Assembly: GCA_049975245.1 (NCBI GenBank)
Contig: JBNGDB010000009.1
Coordinates: forward strand, 1-64,000
Direction of reading: 5' to 3'
Length of the DNA stretch: 64,000 bases
DNA from: UBA117 sp049975245
GTDB lineage: Archaea; Methanobacteriota; Methanobacteria; Methanobacteriales; Methanobacteriaceae
The notes beneath the pieces were generated by a model. That model had not been told where the DNA came from and made no database searches. It was given only the letters and a program-made list of their open reading frames with translations. Both the position numbers and the translations under genes were made by a program. This document shows positions 48,549 to 57,579 of the stretch, piece by piece (the stretch's first letter is position 1; the number at the start of each line of letters is the position of its first letter).

Positions 48549-49622
48549 TTATTTCATGGCTTTTAAACGTACTTCAGGCTCTAAAGCTCTTGGCTCAGCA
48601 GCAACTATTGCAGCTCCCTTAGCAACCACAGTCATAGGATCTTGAGAGATTGTAACAGGAATTCCTACCTCTTCAAATATCCTTTCTTTAAGACCGTTAA
48701 GTTGTGAAGTTCCACCTACCACAACAGTCTGAGCATAAACACCAGATATAAGTTCTGGTGATAACCTTTCCAGTACATGAGATAATGCTTCAACAATTTT
48801 AACAATAATAGGTTCTGCAGCTTCTGCAACCATTTTTGAATCGATTTCAACTTGTTTTGGTTTGTTGGTATTCATGCATTTTCCTATAACTGTAGTTTTA
48901 TTAATTTCAAGGTCAGATTCAGAGTTTACCATACCCACTTCAATTTTAGCTTTTTCAGCTTCGTGAAGTCCGATTTCAACTTCATATTTTTCCTTAACTT
49001 TTTCAACAATATTGTCGTCTATGTCATCTCCACCCCATCTAATGGTTTCGATGTCTGTTATTCCACCTAAAGAAATTACTACAATATCACTTGAACCAGC
49101 ACCAACATCTATTACCATAGTACCAGCTGCTTCAGCTATAGGTAATCCAGCGCCTATGGCTGCGGCAAGTCCCTCGCTTATGACCAACACATAGCTGGCT
49201 CCTGCCTTTCTACCTATTTCTTCTACTGCGTTTTTCTCAACTTCTGAAGCATCTCCGGGTATTCCGATTACAATTCTTTCAATGGTGTCCATTGATTCAC
49301 CAGCACCCTTCTCCAATGCATAAATAAGAAGAGCCTTAGCTTGAGCTATACTTTCAATAACACCTTTTCTTAAAGGTCTTACCGCCACAATATCTTCAGG
49401 GGTTCTACCTAGCATCAATTTAGCTTCATCACCAACAGCCAGTACATAGGAAGCATCATCCTTTTTTACAGCTACTACTGAAGGTATTTTGTATAAATCA
49501 AATTTATCACCAGATGGTTTAGCAACAACCGTATTTAAAGTTCCTAAATCAATTCCTAATGTATTAGTTAGCGGTTTTTTCTTAATTTCAGTTTCTTCTT
49601 CCTTTTTTCCAAAAGAAAACAT
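48549..49622 (-). CDS. mreB: MreB-like actin homologue (rod shape-determining)
   Basis: A 357-residue actin/Hsp70-fold ATPase. Phosphate 1 LGIDLGTLNTVV (about residue 22), connect and phosphate 2 MVIDVGAGSSDIVV (about 170), and adenosine VVVGGTSQLNGL are present. Compared with bacterial MreB it has about 20 extra N-terminal residues: a hydrophobic MFSFG tip, which might insert in the membrane, and a Lys/Glu linker. Probably guides pseudomurein wall synthesis in rod-shaped Methanobacteriales. GAGGAGG overlaps the last codons of the gene upstream, which ends one base before this start. Confidence 0.92.
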   Translation of the reverse strand: MFSFGKKEEETEIKKKPLTNTLGIDLGTLNTVVAKPSGDKFDLYKIPSVVAVKKDDASYVLAVGDEAKLMLGRTPEDIVAVRPLRKGVIESIAQAKALLIYALEKGAGESMDTIERIVIGIPGDASEVEKNAVEEIGRKAGASYVLVISEGLAAAIGAGLPIAEAAGTMVIDVGAGSSDIVVISLGGITDIETIRWGGDDIDDNIVEKVKEKYEVEIGLHEAEKAKIEVGMVNSESDLEINKTTVIGKCMNTNKPKQVEIDSKMVAEAAEPIIVKIVEALSHVLERLSPELISGVYAQTVVVGGTSQLNGLKERIFEEVGIPVTISQDPMTVVAKGAAIVAAEPRALEPEVRLKAMK

Positions 49623-49623
49623 T

Positions 49624-50253
49624 TTATTCCTCCTCTAAAATCTTTTTAAATTCTAATGCGAATATTTGGTTTGACTTCGCTATTTCTTTGATTTTCTCTA
49701 CATTATCTTCACCAGTTGAAATAAGAAGTGTAGATAATACTACGTCTGTCATCTTAAATAATGGATCAATAACATTTCGAACAATTTTAGGTAAGCGATT
49801 AGTCATATAAACATCAGTTTCTATGAATCCAGTAGTTTTGTCCTCTAAAATAAAAGAAAACTTTGTTCCTTGTTTTTCAATGTCTCCTGCAAATTTCTTA
49901 ATGGAAGTATCAGGACCCACCAATAACATTAAATTTGGTTCATTTAAAACATAATAAGGAGCTATTTTAAGGTAAGCTCCCCCATTATCTTTACATATTA
50001 AGCTCAAATCTCTAATTTTATTTAAATCTCCAAATAAAATTATAAAATCAAACTTTTTTGTAACAAATGATTCTTTTAAAGTTATATGTTCTCTAAACAA
50101 TATTTGTACTCTTTCCTTTTCAGAAATTGCCTCATAAGCAACATTATTAACCATGTCCTCGTTCCCAGCAATTACACACCATATTTTGTCTGTATCGTGC
50201 ATAGTCGATACTTGTGCTGCTTTTCTGAGTACTTTAATTTTGCTTTCTATCAT
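49624..50253 (-). CDS. Conserved protein of unknown function, mreB partner by position
   Basis: A 209-residue soluble protein that I do not recognise. N-terminal half looks like a Rossmann-type alpha/beta domain (FDFIILFGDLNKIRDLS, AYLKIAPYYVL), the C-terminal half is helical and ends in Glu-rich sequence. No metal or catalytic motif stands out. It is separated from mreB by one base and its end contains the mreB ribosome binding site, so the two are made together. ATG 50253 is preferred over GTG 50262. A role in MreB assembly or regulation is inference. Confidence 0.7.
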   Translation of the reverse strand: MIESKIKVLRKAAQVSTMHDTDKIWCVIAGNEDMVNNVAYEAISEKERVQILFREHITLKESFVTKKFDFIILFGDLNKIRDLSLICKDNGGAYLKIAPYYVLNEPNLMLLVGPDTSIKKFAGDIEKQGTKFSFILEDKTTGFIETDVYMTNRLPKIVRNVIDPLFKMTDVVLSTLLISTGEDNVEKIKEIAKSNQIFALEFKKILEEE

Positions 50254-50858
50254 AAACAACACATCTATAAATTTTATAATTAATATGAAATTACCATTTA
50301 TTTGTAGTATTTAAGTTTCTTGATAAACATTGCATATAAATATATATAAAAACTTCCATTGAAATTTTATCTACAATTATCTTATACTCGAAAATCTTTT
50401 CTATACTTTATAATTATGATAAAAGATAATTAAACCAATAAATTGTTTTAAAATTTCAATAAAAAGCATTTATATGTTAATTGGAATATTATTTTGTTTT
50501 AAAAGTTAATTTTAGTAGGTACATGTCTAAATAAAATCTTTAATACTACAATATTATTATCCTTATATTAATTTTCAAGTTAATAAATCTTAATTGTTTA
50601 ATTTAATATCTAAAAATGATAAGTAATTTAAATGATTTTAAAATTATTAAAAATAATTTTATATAAATATAATATTATTATAACTCAAAAATTATTATAA
50701 TTCGAAAATACTTTAAATATTTAATTTAGGATAACGATATCAAATTATATAAAATAATATAGAAAATTAAAAATGCAAAATAGGTCATTCCGTTATCTTT
50801 ATCTAATATATTTATTTTTTAAATAACGAGATCCTTTAATAATTAACAAATTTGTGAT
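50254..50858. other. About 600-bp gene-free divergent intergenic region
   Basis: This lies between the minus-strand mreB run and the plus-strand lipid/sortase run. It has no ORF with a ribosome binding site and no GC-rich RNA patch. On the minus strand a run of TATA-like sequence at 50350-50332 is a candidate promoter for the mreB operon. A shorter AT run near 50808 could serve the other side. It is longer than almost all other gaps in the window. Confidence 0.6.
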
Positions 50859-51542
50859 ATGATGTTTGTAAAAGGCACATTAAAAAAAGTAGGAATTCTA
50901 TTAACTTTATCATTATTACCCTTCCTATTTGGATATTTCATTATTACTTTCTTATTATTTTCACTTATTGCATTTATGATGCAATTTTTCAGAGACCCTG
51001 AAAGAAATATACCTGAAGGAGAAAACTTGATAATTGCTTCTGCAGATGGTAGATACCTAAATGGGAAAATTGATAAAATTAAAATAGTTAATTACGATGA
51101 TCATTTGATGGATTATGTTTTAGAAGAAGGTGAAAAGGGTATACTTGTCAGTACGTTCATGTCTCCATTTGATGTTCATGTAAATCGAGTTCCCATATCA
51201 GGAGAAGTAATTGAAACTAAATATTTCCCTGGAAAATTTCAAATTGCTTGGAAAGATGTTCAAAAAGAAAATGAGAAAAATTTAATAGTAATAAATTCAG
51301 AATATGGGAAAGTAGGAGTTATACAAATAGCAGGTTTTGTTGCCAGACGTATAGTTCAGTATGTGAATGTAGGAGACCATGTGAAAATTGGTGAAAGATT
51401 GGGAATGATTAGATTTGGATCCCGAGTTGATATAATAATCCCCTACGAAAACAGTGAAGTTTTAGTTCAAGTCGGAGAAAAATCTAAAGCTGGAGAAACT
51501 ATTATTGCTAGAATGTTTAAGGAATCAAATAACAAATCATAA
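50859..51542 (+). CDS. asd: Archaetidylserine decarboxylase (phosphatidylserine decarboxylase family)
   Basis: A 227-residue PSD-like proenzyme. N-terminal membrane hairpin (about 8-42), MQFFRDPERNIP, the FMSPFDVHVNRVP block with catalytic histidine, and RFGSRVDI where the chain self-cleaves between Gly and Ser to form the pyruvoyl group (variant of the LGST site, as in short-type PSDs). It converts archaetidylserine to archaetidylethanolamine. ATG 50859 or 50862 are both possible. The next gene, 84 bases on, makes its substrate. Confidence 0.92.
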   Translation: MMFVKGTLKKVGILLTLSLLPFLFGYFIITFLLFSLIAFMMQFFRDPERNIPEGENLIIASADGRYLNGKIDKIKIVNYDDHLMDYVLEEGEKGILVSTFMSPFDVHVNRVPISGEVIETKYFPGKFQIAWKDVQKENEKNLIVINSEYGKVGVIQIAGFVARRIVQYVNVGDHVKIGERLGMIRFGSRVDIIIPYENSEVLVQVGEKSKAGETIIARMFKESNNKS

Positions 51543-51625
51543 AAAAAGTTTTTTCAAACAATAATATATTTTAAAGTATAAAAATAATAATAATCTAAAA
51601 TAATGATTTATATTGGAAGTGTTAT

Positions 51626-52342
51626 ATGAATATAAAATCTTACATGTCTTTTGCAGATTTGTTTTCATTAGGAAATGCCTCTTTTGGTTTTTTATCAATT
51701 TTAATGATTTTAAGCGGCGATTTAATTCTTGCTGCGAAGTTTATACTTGTAGCAGTAATATTTGACTCTTTGGATGGTTGGGTAGCAAGGAAAACAAAAA
51801 GACATGATGAGTATGGATTTGGAAAAAATATTGATTCATTATGTGATGTTATATCCTTTGGTGTTGCACCCGGAATTTTTCTTTATTCGGCAACTTTAAC
51901 ATTCAGCATACCATACATTAATATACTAGTAAGTCTCTTAATAGTTATATGTGGTATATTGAGACTTTCTAGGTTCAATATAATCACAAGATCTAGTCAA
52001 AGTACAAAAGAATTTGTGGGTTTACCCATACCTGCAACAGCGATAATAATTTCATCATATTATCTTTCAGGTATGTTCCAAGTGGACATATCACTTATCT
52101 TAATGACGGTGGTGTCTTTATTAATGGTAAGTTCAATAAATTATCCTAAATTTGGGGATATTAGAGTGATGGCAGTGGGAGGATTAATACTGCTGACTAA
52201 TCTGTTGCCTCAAAGCATTTTGACTTTAATTTATAACCTTCCGGGAAAAGCTTTGTTTTTAGCATCCCTATTATATTTATTAGTAATACCTTTTATTAGG
52301 TTATATAGCAAAAAATCTAAAAGTGGTCCACATGTTAGATAA
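51626..52342 (+). CDS. pssA: Archaetidylserine synthase (CDP-alcohol phosphatidyltransferase)
   Basis: A 238-residue polytopic membrane enzyme with the CDP-alcohol transferase motif spread over FDSLDGWVARKTKRHDEYGFGKNIDSLCD, i.e. D-x2-D-G-x2-A-R-x(8)-G-x3-D-x3-D. About seven or eight helices. It joins serine to CDP-archaeol. GGAAGTG precedes the ATG. Its stop overlaps the DUF515-like gene by 11 bases, which ties lipid synthesis to that unknown membrane protein. Confidence 0.93.
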   Translation: MNIKSYMSFADLFSLGNASFGFLSILMILSGDLILAAKFILVAVIFDSLDGWVARKTKRHDEYGFGKNIDSLCDVISFGVAPGIFLYSATLTFSIPYINILVSLLIVICGILRLSRFNIITRSSQSTKEFVGLPIPATAIIISSYYLSGMFQVDISLILMTVVSLLMVSSINYPKFGDIRVMAVGGLILLTNLLPQSILTLIYNLPGKALFLASLLYLLVIPFIRLYSKKSKSGPHVR

Positions 52343-53636
52343 GATATTAGGAAAAAAGAAGAACGACAAAGATTCCCCTCCGGATCTTAGGAAAAATGGG
52401 AAATCAGATTCGGATGTGGGAGGGCGTCTTAAAGACGTCGTAGGCAAGATAACTGGTAAAGGAGGCGGTGAAGGTAAGGATAAGGCTAAATCTGAAAAAG
52501 TATCGGATGAAAAACCTTCCGAGAAGAAAAAAATACCAAAACCCATGCCCAAACCTCGGATAAAACCTAGAGAAAAACCTAAATTAAAGACTCCTCCAAA
52601 AAAACCAGGCGGTATTAAAAAACCAGGCGGATTCGGTAAAAGAGTTCCTGATGAAGATCAAAGGACTCTTATTGGTGCAGCTGTTTTTGGAATAATATTA
52701 ATAGTCATAGTGGGAGCAGGATATTATTTCTTAGTTTATCAGCCGTATCAAGAAACTTTAAATGCAGCTAAAACAACAAAATTTAATGAAGTTGACTCTT
52801 ACTTCAAGGGACCTTTAGCATTATATCCTGAAAAACAAAGTTTATTGGCGCGAATAGATGGTGCCGTTACTCCTGAAGAAGCTTTGGCTGTGGATGTTTT
52901 AGGTCCAGCTACCAGTGCATGGAGAACTTATCAGACGCAGCAGCTTAAAGAGAAGAGAGATAATTATGGTAGGATTATGATTGTATATAGTGCTGAAGAG
53001 CAGAAAAATGTTATTATGAAGGTTGATACTGCCCAAAAATTTATACAACAAGCAGATGCTACCGTACTGGCAAATATGGAATTACAAACTCCAGATACTG
53101 TTGCAGTTCCAATAATTATTACCAGGTTACAGGCTGCTGGTGGTTTAGTAACGGTAGGTAATATGGTGGACGTGTACCTGCGAACTGCTGGAAATAATAC
53201 TACAGCTACAAATACCTCATCTCCAAAAATAAGTGGTGCAACCGTATTAGCCATATTAAGAGCAAGAGATAGTGGTAATTTTGGAAATGTTTCATTATCA
53301 AGGTCACAAGAAATATCCATCAACCAGATGATACAAAGCAGTTCTCAAAGTCAATCAACTTCAGGTGATGTTGAATCACTTTTAAGAGCAGCATCATCCA
53401 GAACGTGGAATGAGGCTGAAATAAATTCATTACTGGAAAGTTATGGATGGAGACTTTCTGACTTTGAAAGGGCATCAAACTTAGGAGAACTTGATGCACA
53501 ATACCTTGTGCTTTTAGAAGTTCCAAGAGAAGATGTAGGATTCCTAATTCAGAATATGGATAGTGTTATACTTACTGTTCCGACACAACAAGCACCTGCT
53601 TGGATGTCTAAAGAACTGACAAGGATATATGGATAA
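52332..53636 (+). CDS. DUF515-like membrane protein of unknown function
   Basis: A 434-residue protein: a 110-residue cytoplasmic tail very rich in Lys, Pro and Gly (for example KKIPKPMPKPRIKPREKPK), one membrane helix at about 112-134, and a 300-residue external domain with Gln/Ser-rich parts. I match it to the DUF515 family of methanogens with moderate confidence. ATG 52332 overlaps the end of pssA; GTGGT lies upstream. The single-helix type II topology and basic tail suggest it could bind nucleic acid or acidic proteins inside and wall or lipid outside; that is inference. Confidence 0.7.
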   Translation: MLDKILGKKKNDKDSPPDLRKNGKSDSDVGGRLKDVVGKITGKGGGEGKDKAKSEKVSDEKPSEKKKIPKPMPKPRIKPREKPKLKTPPKKPGGIKKPGGFGKRVPDEDQRTLIGAAVFGIILIVIVGAGYYFLVYQPYQETLNAAKTTKFNEVDSYFKGPLALYPEKQSLLARIDGAVTPEEALAVDVLGPATSAWRTYQTQQLKEKRDNYGRIMIVYSAEEQKNVIMKVDTAQKFIQQADATVLANMELQTPDTVAVPIIITRLQAAGGLVTVGNMVDVYLRTAGNNTTATNTSSPKISGATVLAILRARDSGNFGNVSLSRSQEISINQMIQSSSQSQSTSGDVESLLRAASSRTWNEAEINSLLESYGWRLSDFERASNLGELDAQYLVLLEVPREDVGFLIQNMDSVILTVPTQQAPAWMSKELTRIYG

Positions 53637-53686
53637 AAATCAATACTATAATAAAAGGAGTGTTGGATTAGATAGGGGGATATTAT

Positions 53687-54589
53687 ATGAATATAAATCA
53701 AATATGTATAGCATTAATGGTCCTATTCGTATTTATGGGAGTTTCATATGGAGCAGAAGCATGGATAACAGAAAATCCCAATGCTACTAGCGTAAGGATG
53801 AGTGAACTAACAGCAACAATCCATATACATATTAAAAATAACAATAACCAAGTACAATATTTTAAAATTAGTCAGGAATATTTCAAAACCACACCTCCTA
53901 TGGAGTGGCAAATAGTTTGGACTAATCCTGCAGCAGTGAAAATGGTTAAATCTAGTTACCCAGAATTAGGTGGAGACTATGGCTGGAAACTAAAGCCTGG
54001 AGAAACAAAAACAATTTGTTTTAAACTTAAAAATACAGGACCTTCTCCTCCTTTACCTGAATGGTATATTATAAGAAATGACTCTCAAGCAAATCAGTAC
54101 TGGCCTTTAATACCTGAACCCGGAATCACAGCTACATGGTTCTTCCCTAACGAGTTAGAAATGCTCAATCCTAAACTTGACTTGCAACTATGGCAAGGGA
54201 CTTTCCATTTCAAACTTAGAAATGTGGACTCAAAAACTGTTTCGGGTATAGTAAGAGCACCAATAGTTCCTATGAACTCAAAATTAACCTATAGCAATCC
54301 TAAAGCATTTATCGATGACGATATAATGGTTAATGCCAATACAGCTGCATGGGATGTTACTATGGCTCCTGGAGCACAAAGATACTTTACTTATGAATAT
54401 TTATGGCCCTCCACAAGCAGTCATCAGTCATATGCTGGGACTTATTCATCTTCAATACCAACAACCAGTGCGGCATCCTCTACTAACAATTCAGTTCCAA
54501 CTAAAGAAACTGGTGTCCCTTATGGGTTATTCATCATAGCAGCAGTTGCTACTGGTGCTGGAGTGCTATATGCTAAATTTGTAAGATGA
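53687..54589 (+). CDS. Secreted protein with sortase-like C-terminal sorting signal
   Basis: A 300-residue exported protein. Signal peptide about 1-22 (ending SYGAEA), a beta-rich body of two Ig-like domains with LKPGETKTICFKLKNTG and APGAQRYFTYEY patterns, a Ser/Thr-rich linker (about 245-270) and a tail K273-E-T-G-V-P278, then a hydrophobic stretch 279-296 and K-F-V-R. TG-x-P plus helix plus basic end is the shape of a sortase signal; similar tails are common in Methanobacteriales adhesin-like proteins. The sortase gene is 94 bases downstream. The body's role is unknown. Confidence 0.75.
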   Translation: MNINQICIALMVLFVFMGVSYGAEAWITENPNATSVRMSELTATIHIHIKNNNNQVQYFKISQEYFKTTPPMEWQIVWTNPAAVKMVKSSYPELGGDYGWKLKPGETKTICFKLKNTGPSPPLPEWYIIRNDSQANQYWPLIPEPGITATWFFPNELEMLNPKLDLQLWQGTFHFKLRNVDSKTVSGIVRAPIVPMNSKLTYSNPKAFIDDDIMVNANTAAWDVTMAPGAQRYFTYEYLWPSTSSHQSYAGTYSSSIPTTSAASSTNNSVPTKETGVPYGLFIIAAVATGAGVLYAKFVR

Positions 54590-54606
54590 AAATGAAAATT
54601 TAGGGG

Positions 54607-54653
54607 TTATATAAAAGTTAATGTTTATTTAGTGGACCACTAAACATTAACTT
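54607..54653 (+). promoter_or_regulatory. TATA box with long palindrome upstream of the sortase gene
   Basis: TTATATAAA (54607-54615) is a good archaeal TATA box. Immediately after it, AAGTTAATG (54615-54623) pairs with CATTAACTT (54645-54653), and TTTAGTGG (54628-54635) with CCACTAAA (54637-54644), around a single base; only TTTA at 54624-54627 is unpaired. So 17 base pairs in 39 bases. Transcription should begin near 54637, within the palindrome, making it either an operator or a 5' hairpin. It may also end the upstream transcript. Confidence 0.7.
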
Positions 54654-54683
54654 ATTTAAGGCAAGAGTCTATACATAATTTAG

Positions 54684-55406
54684 ATGAAAATTTCAACGCT
54701 TTTTATTATTGTAGGGATGGTAATATTATCCTTCTACGTTTTGATAGAAGTTAATTATTATGCTGCGGCAGATATTATAATGGAAAATCAAAGCGACGTT
54801 CCTTTCTTAGAAATACCTGCAATAGGAGTTAATGAAAGTATTAATAACAAATCTGTATCTTATGGAATATATCACGAACCACAATCTTCTAAACCAGGAC
54901 GGGGCACGGTTATTATTTTCGGTCATAGAACTCTGTATGGATCACCTTTTTTAGATCTTGATAAGTTAAAAAATGGTGATAAGATAAATTTAATTTGGCC
55001 AGAAATAGGCAATGCTCAATACACAGTTAATGATACGTTTATTGTTCCGGCATCATATAGAATGTCTGTGGAACAGGGAAATACTTTATTCTTAATAACT
55101 TGCTATCCGCTAGGATCTACAAGGGAGAGATATATTGTCCAAGCTAAATTAGAAGGAATAACTCCCATCACCAACAAAACCACCCGCGAAAATCCTAAAT
55201 CATTTTACGCTCCCCTGTTAATTGTAGGATTTTTTGGGATAGGGATGATTATTAATTATATATACCCGGTTGATGAGGATAAAAAAATCATATTTGTTGC
55301 AGTATTAGCATTAACCTTATTTTTGATATTTGGATATATATTTCCTACTCCCGCAGATTATATTTCCAATAAATTAGCTGAAATTAATAGTTTATTAGGT
55401 GTTTAA
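54684..55406 (+). CDS. Sortase family transpeptidase
   Basis: A 240-residue sortase. N-terminal membrane anchor (about 5-25), catalytic domain with H81 (IFGHRTLYG), C140 (LFLITCYP) and R147 or R149 (STRERY), then two extra C-terminal helices (about 172-192 and 200-222). The catalytic layout is closest to class D/E sortases. It should cut a C-terminal sorting signal and join the protein to a wall or other acceptor. No ribosome binding site is evident. The upstream neighbour carries a candidate signal. mptD starts directly after the stop. Confidence 0.88.
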   Translation: MKISTLFIIVGMVILSFYVLIEVNYYAAADIIMENQSDVPFLEIPAIGVNESINNKSVSYGIYHEPQSSKPGRGTVIIFGHRTLYGSPFLDLDKLKNGDKINLIWPEIGNAQYTVNDTFIVPASYRMSVEQGNTLFLITCYPLGSTRERYIVQAKLEGITPITNKTTRENPKSFYAPLLIVGFFGIGMIINYIYPVDEDKKIIFVAVLALTLFLIFGYIFPTPADYISNKLAEINSLLGV

Positions 55407-55781
55407 ATGGAAGAAGATGTGGAAAAAAGATTTTTTGAAAATTTATCCAATAGAGAAAGAACTATATTTGAAGGTGCAATTACTATGGGTGCACTATTTC
55501 ACCAGTTCATAGGTACTCCAGTGAGTCTTTCTAACGCAGATGAACTGGAAAGATCCATAGAAAATAGCATGAAACTTCAACCATGTATAAAAAAAGTTGA
55601 AGTAGAAATTGATCGTGAAATACTTGAAGAATCTAAAAGTGAATTTGATTATCTATCTTTAAGTGGCGATATGCTTGAAGTTAAAGTTTTTTCAGAATAT
55701 GCAGATTCTAAAGCCGTTATAAAAATGAGGTACATTGAAGAACTTAAATATCCTTTAATGTATGTAGAATCCCTAGATTAG
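55407..55781 (+). CDS. mptD: Archaeal dihydroneopterin aldolase
   Basis: A 124-residue MptD. The family signature is NLSNRERTIFEGAITMGALFHQFIGTPV near the start and IEELKYPLMYVE at the end. It cleaves 7,8-dihydroneopterin (cyclic phosphate removed) to 6-hydroxymethyl-dihydropterin in methanopterin synthesis. It begins at the base after the sortase stop, so it is co-translated with an envelope gene although it is a cofactor enzyme. Confidence 0.92.
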   Translation: MEEDVEKRFFENLSNRERTIFEGAITMGALFHQFIGTPVSLSNADELERSIENSMKLQPCIKKVEVEIDREILEESKSEFDYLSLSGDMLEVKVFSEYADSKAVIKMRYIEELKYPLMYVESLD

Positions 55782-56050
55782 TTTTAATAATTTTTATAAG
55801 ACATTAATGGCTGTGAATTAAATTATTTCGATTTATTATGCAGAACTATTTATTCGGTAGAGTATATCTTAACTTTATATTTCTATCTACCCATTACCCC
55901 CAGAGTCATCAATTAAGATAAATATGATTAATTTTTTATATTTTTTTGATTAAATACAGAAATATTAATTTAATATAAAATAAAAACCTTATATAGAACA
56001 TATATCAAAAAATGACCATTATTATTAGTTTAAAATATGGAGTAAATTAG

Positions 56051-57187
56051 ATGTACGAAGGATTGACTCCACTGTTGATGGGTATTATCATTTTACTTGC
56101 CAGTTTAATATCTTTGAGATTTGGGATATCAGTTGCTATTCTGGAGATAATTTTTGGAGTTATTGCAGGTAATTTAGGACTTATAAGTACCGAAGGATGG
56201 ATAATATATCTTTCAGGTTTTGGAGGAATATTTCTTACATTTTTAGCGGGTGCTGAGACAGATATCATTTTAATGCGTAGACAGTTAAAGGAAAATTTTT
56301 TAATAGGATTATTCTCATTTTTAAGTCCATTTATATTTGTATTTTTATTTACTTATTATATTGCTAACTGGAGTTTATTAGCTTCGTTAATTGCCGGGGT
56401 TGCTCTTTCAGAAACTGCAGTTGCTGTGGTTTATTTTGTTTTGATCGAAACAAATACTTCTCAGACCGTAATTGGAAAAAAACTAATGGCCGCTACCTTT
56501 ATGACCAATATGGGAACTGCTATAGCTTTAAGTATTTTATTTTTAAGACCTACTTTATATACATTGATTTTTGTATTAATATCCATTATTGTAATAGTTT
56601 TGGCGACTAAATTTTCTAATATTGTTTTTGAAAATCCTAAATTAAAAAATAAAGTTATTGAACCTGAAATTAAGTATATATTCCTCTTGTTACTGGTTTT
56701 CATATTTTTCGCCCAGTTAGGTGGTGCTCAAGCAATATTACCCGCATTTATTTTAGGTTTGTTCATGTCTAAACATTTTGTAGGAACTTCAGAAACAATT
56801 GAGGTAAAAAAAAGACTTAAAACCATTGCATTCGCCTTTATTACGCCCATATTTTTTATTGTAGGAGGTTTAAACGTTTCATTGACTCTTATAGTATCTG
56901 CACTTCCCCTATTTATTTCTTTATTTGTAATACGTCAGTTAAGTAAATTTGCAGGTATTTATTTAATAACTAGTAAGTATTTGAAGCAAGATTTGACTTA
57001 TATTACTTTACTTTTAAGTACAGGGCTAACATTTGGATTAATAGCCAGTTTATTCGGATTAAATGCTGGTTATATCAATCAAATTCAATATTCTATTCTT
57101 ACTGGGGTATTAATCTCCAGCGCGATTATACCTACTTACATAGCCCAAAAATGGTTTATGCCTCTGCATCCAGAAGATATGATATAA
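56051..57187 (+). CDS. Cation:proton antiporter (CPA family)
   Basis: A 378-residue polytopic membrane protein with 11-13 helices and the CPA2/NhaP-type topology. Conserved acidic/glycine segments include FLAGAETDIILM, SETAVAVVYFVL and FFIVGGLNVSLT. It likely exchanges Na+ or K+ for H+; no C-terminal RCK or Usp domain is present. The gene stands alone. Sodium versus potassium cannot be decided from sequence. Confidence 0.85.
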   Translation: MYEGLTPLLMGIIILLASLISLRFGISVAILEIIFGVIAGNLGLISTEGWIIYLSGFGGIFLTFLAGAETDIILMRRQLKENFLIGLFSFLSPFIFVFLFTYYIANWSLLASLIAGVALSETAVAVVYFVLIETNTSQTVIGKKLMAATFMTNMGTAIALSILFLRPTLYTLIFVLISIIVIVLATKFSNIVFENPKLKNKVIEPEIKYIFLLLLVFIFFAQLGGAQAILPAFILGLFMSKHFVGTSETIEVKKRLKTIAFAFITPIFFIVGGLNVSLTLIVSALPLFISLFVIRQLSKFAGIYLITSKYLKQDLTYITLLLSTGLTFGLIASLFGLNAGYINQIQYSILTGVLISSAIIPTYIAQKWFMPLHPEDMI

Positions 57188-57369
57188 TCATAATATAACG
57201 AATAATTAGAATTAAAGGAAATCTATAAGAAAAACAATAATAAAAATACTAGATAATAATAATAGAATTTAAAAATTATAATTATATTAATTAATTATGA
57301 ACAATACAATTTCATTATAAATAATATAAGTTAATGTGATTTGAAGATTAAATTATCAAAAATGATACT

Positions 57370-57579
57370 ATGATAACCATTGACAAAAAATTGTGTAAAG
57401 GGTGTGATATCTGCACTGAATTCTGTCCACGCCAGGTCTACGAAAAATCTGAGACACTGGATAAGAAAGGTGTGCATATTCCCGTTCCGGCACACGAAGA
57501 AAAATGTAATAAATGCAAAATTTGTACTTTATTATGTCCAGATCAAGCTATAAAGGTTGATGAAAACGATGACGAGTGA
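57370..57579 (+). CDS. korD: 2-oxoglutarate:ferredoxin oxidoreductase, delta (ferredoxin) subunit
   Basis: A 69-residue 2[4Fe-4S] ferredoxin. Two cluster motifs: CKGCDICTEFCP and CNKCKICTLLCP. It passes electrons between ferredoxin and the TPP subunit in reductive carboxylation of succinyl-CoA. It overlaps korA by about 11 bases. Confidence 0.95.
   Translation: MITIDKKLCKGCDICTEFCPRQVYEKSETLDKKGVHIPVPAHEEKCNKCKICTLLCPDQAIKVDENDDE

Noticed and set aside
50254..50858. Possible small RNA or hidden gene in the long divergent gap
   Set aside because: No GC-rich patch, no tRNA-like T-loop and no ORF with a ribosome binding site were seen.
52301..52552. Minus-strand frame rich in Phe, Ser and Pro
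   Set aside because: It is the antisense shadow of the Lys/Pro-rich tail of the DUF515-like gene, whose start and ribosome binding site are clear.
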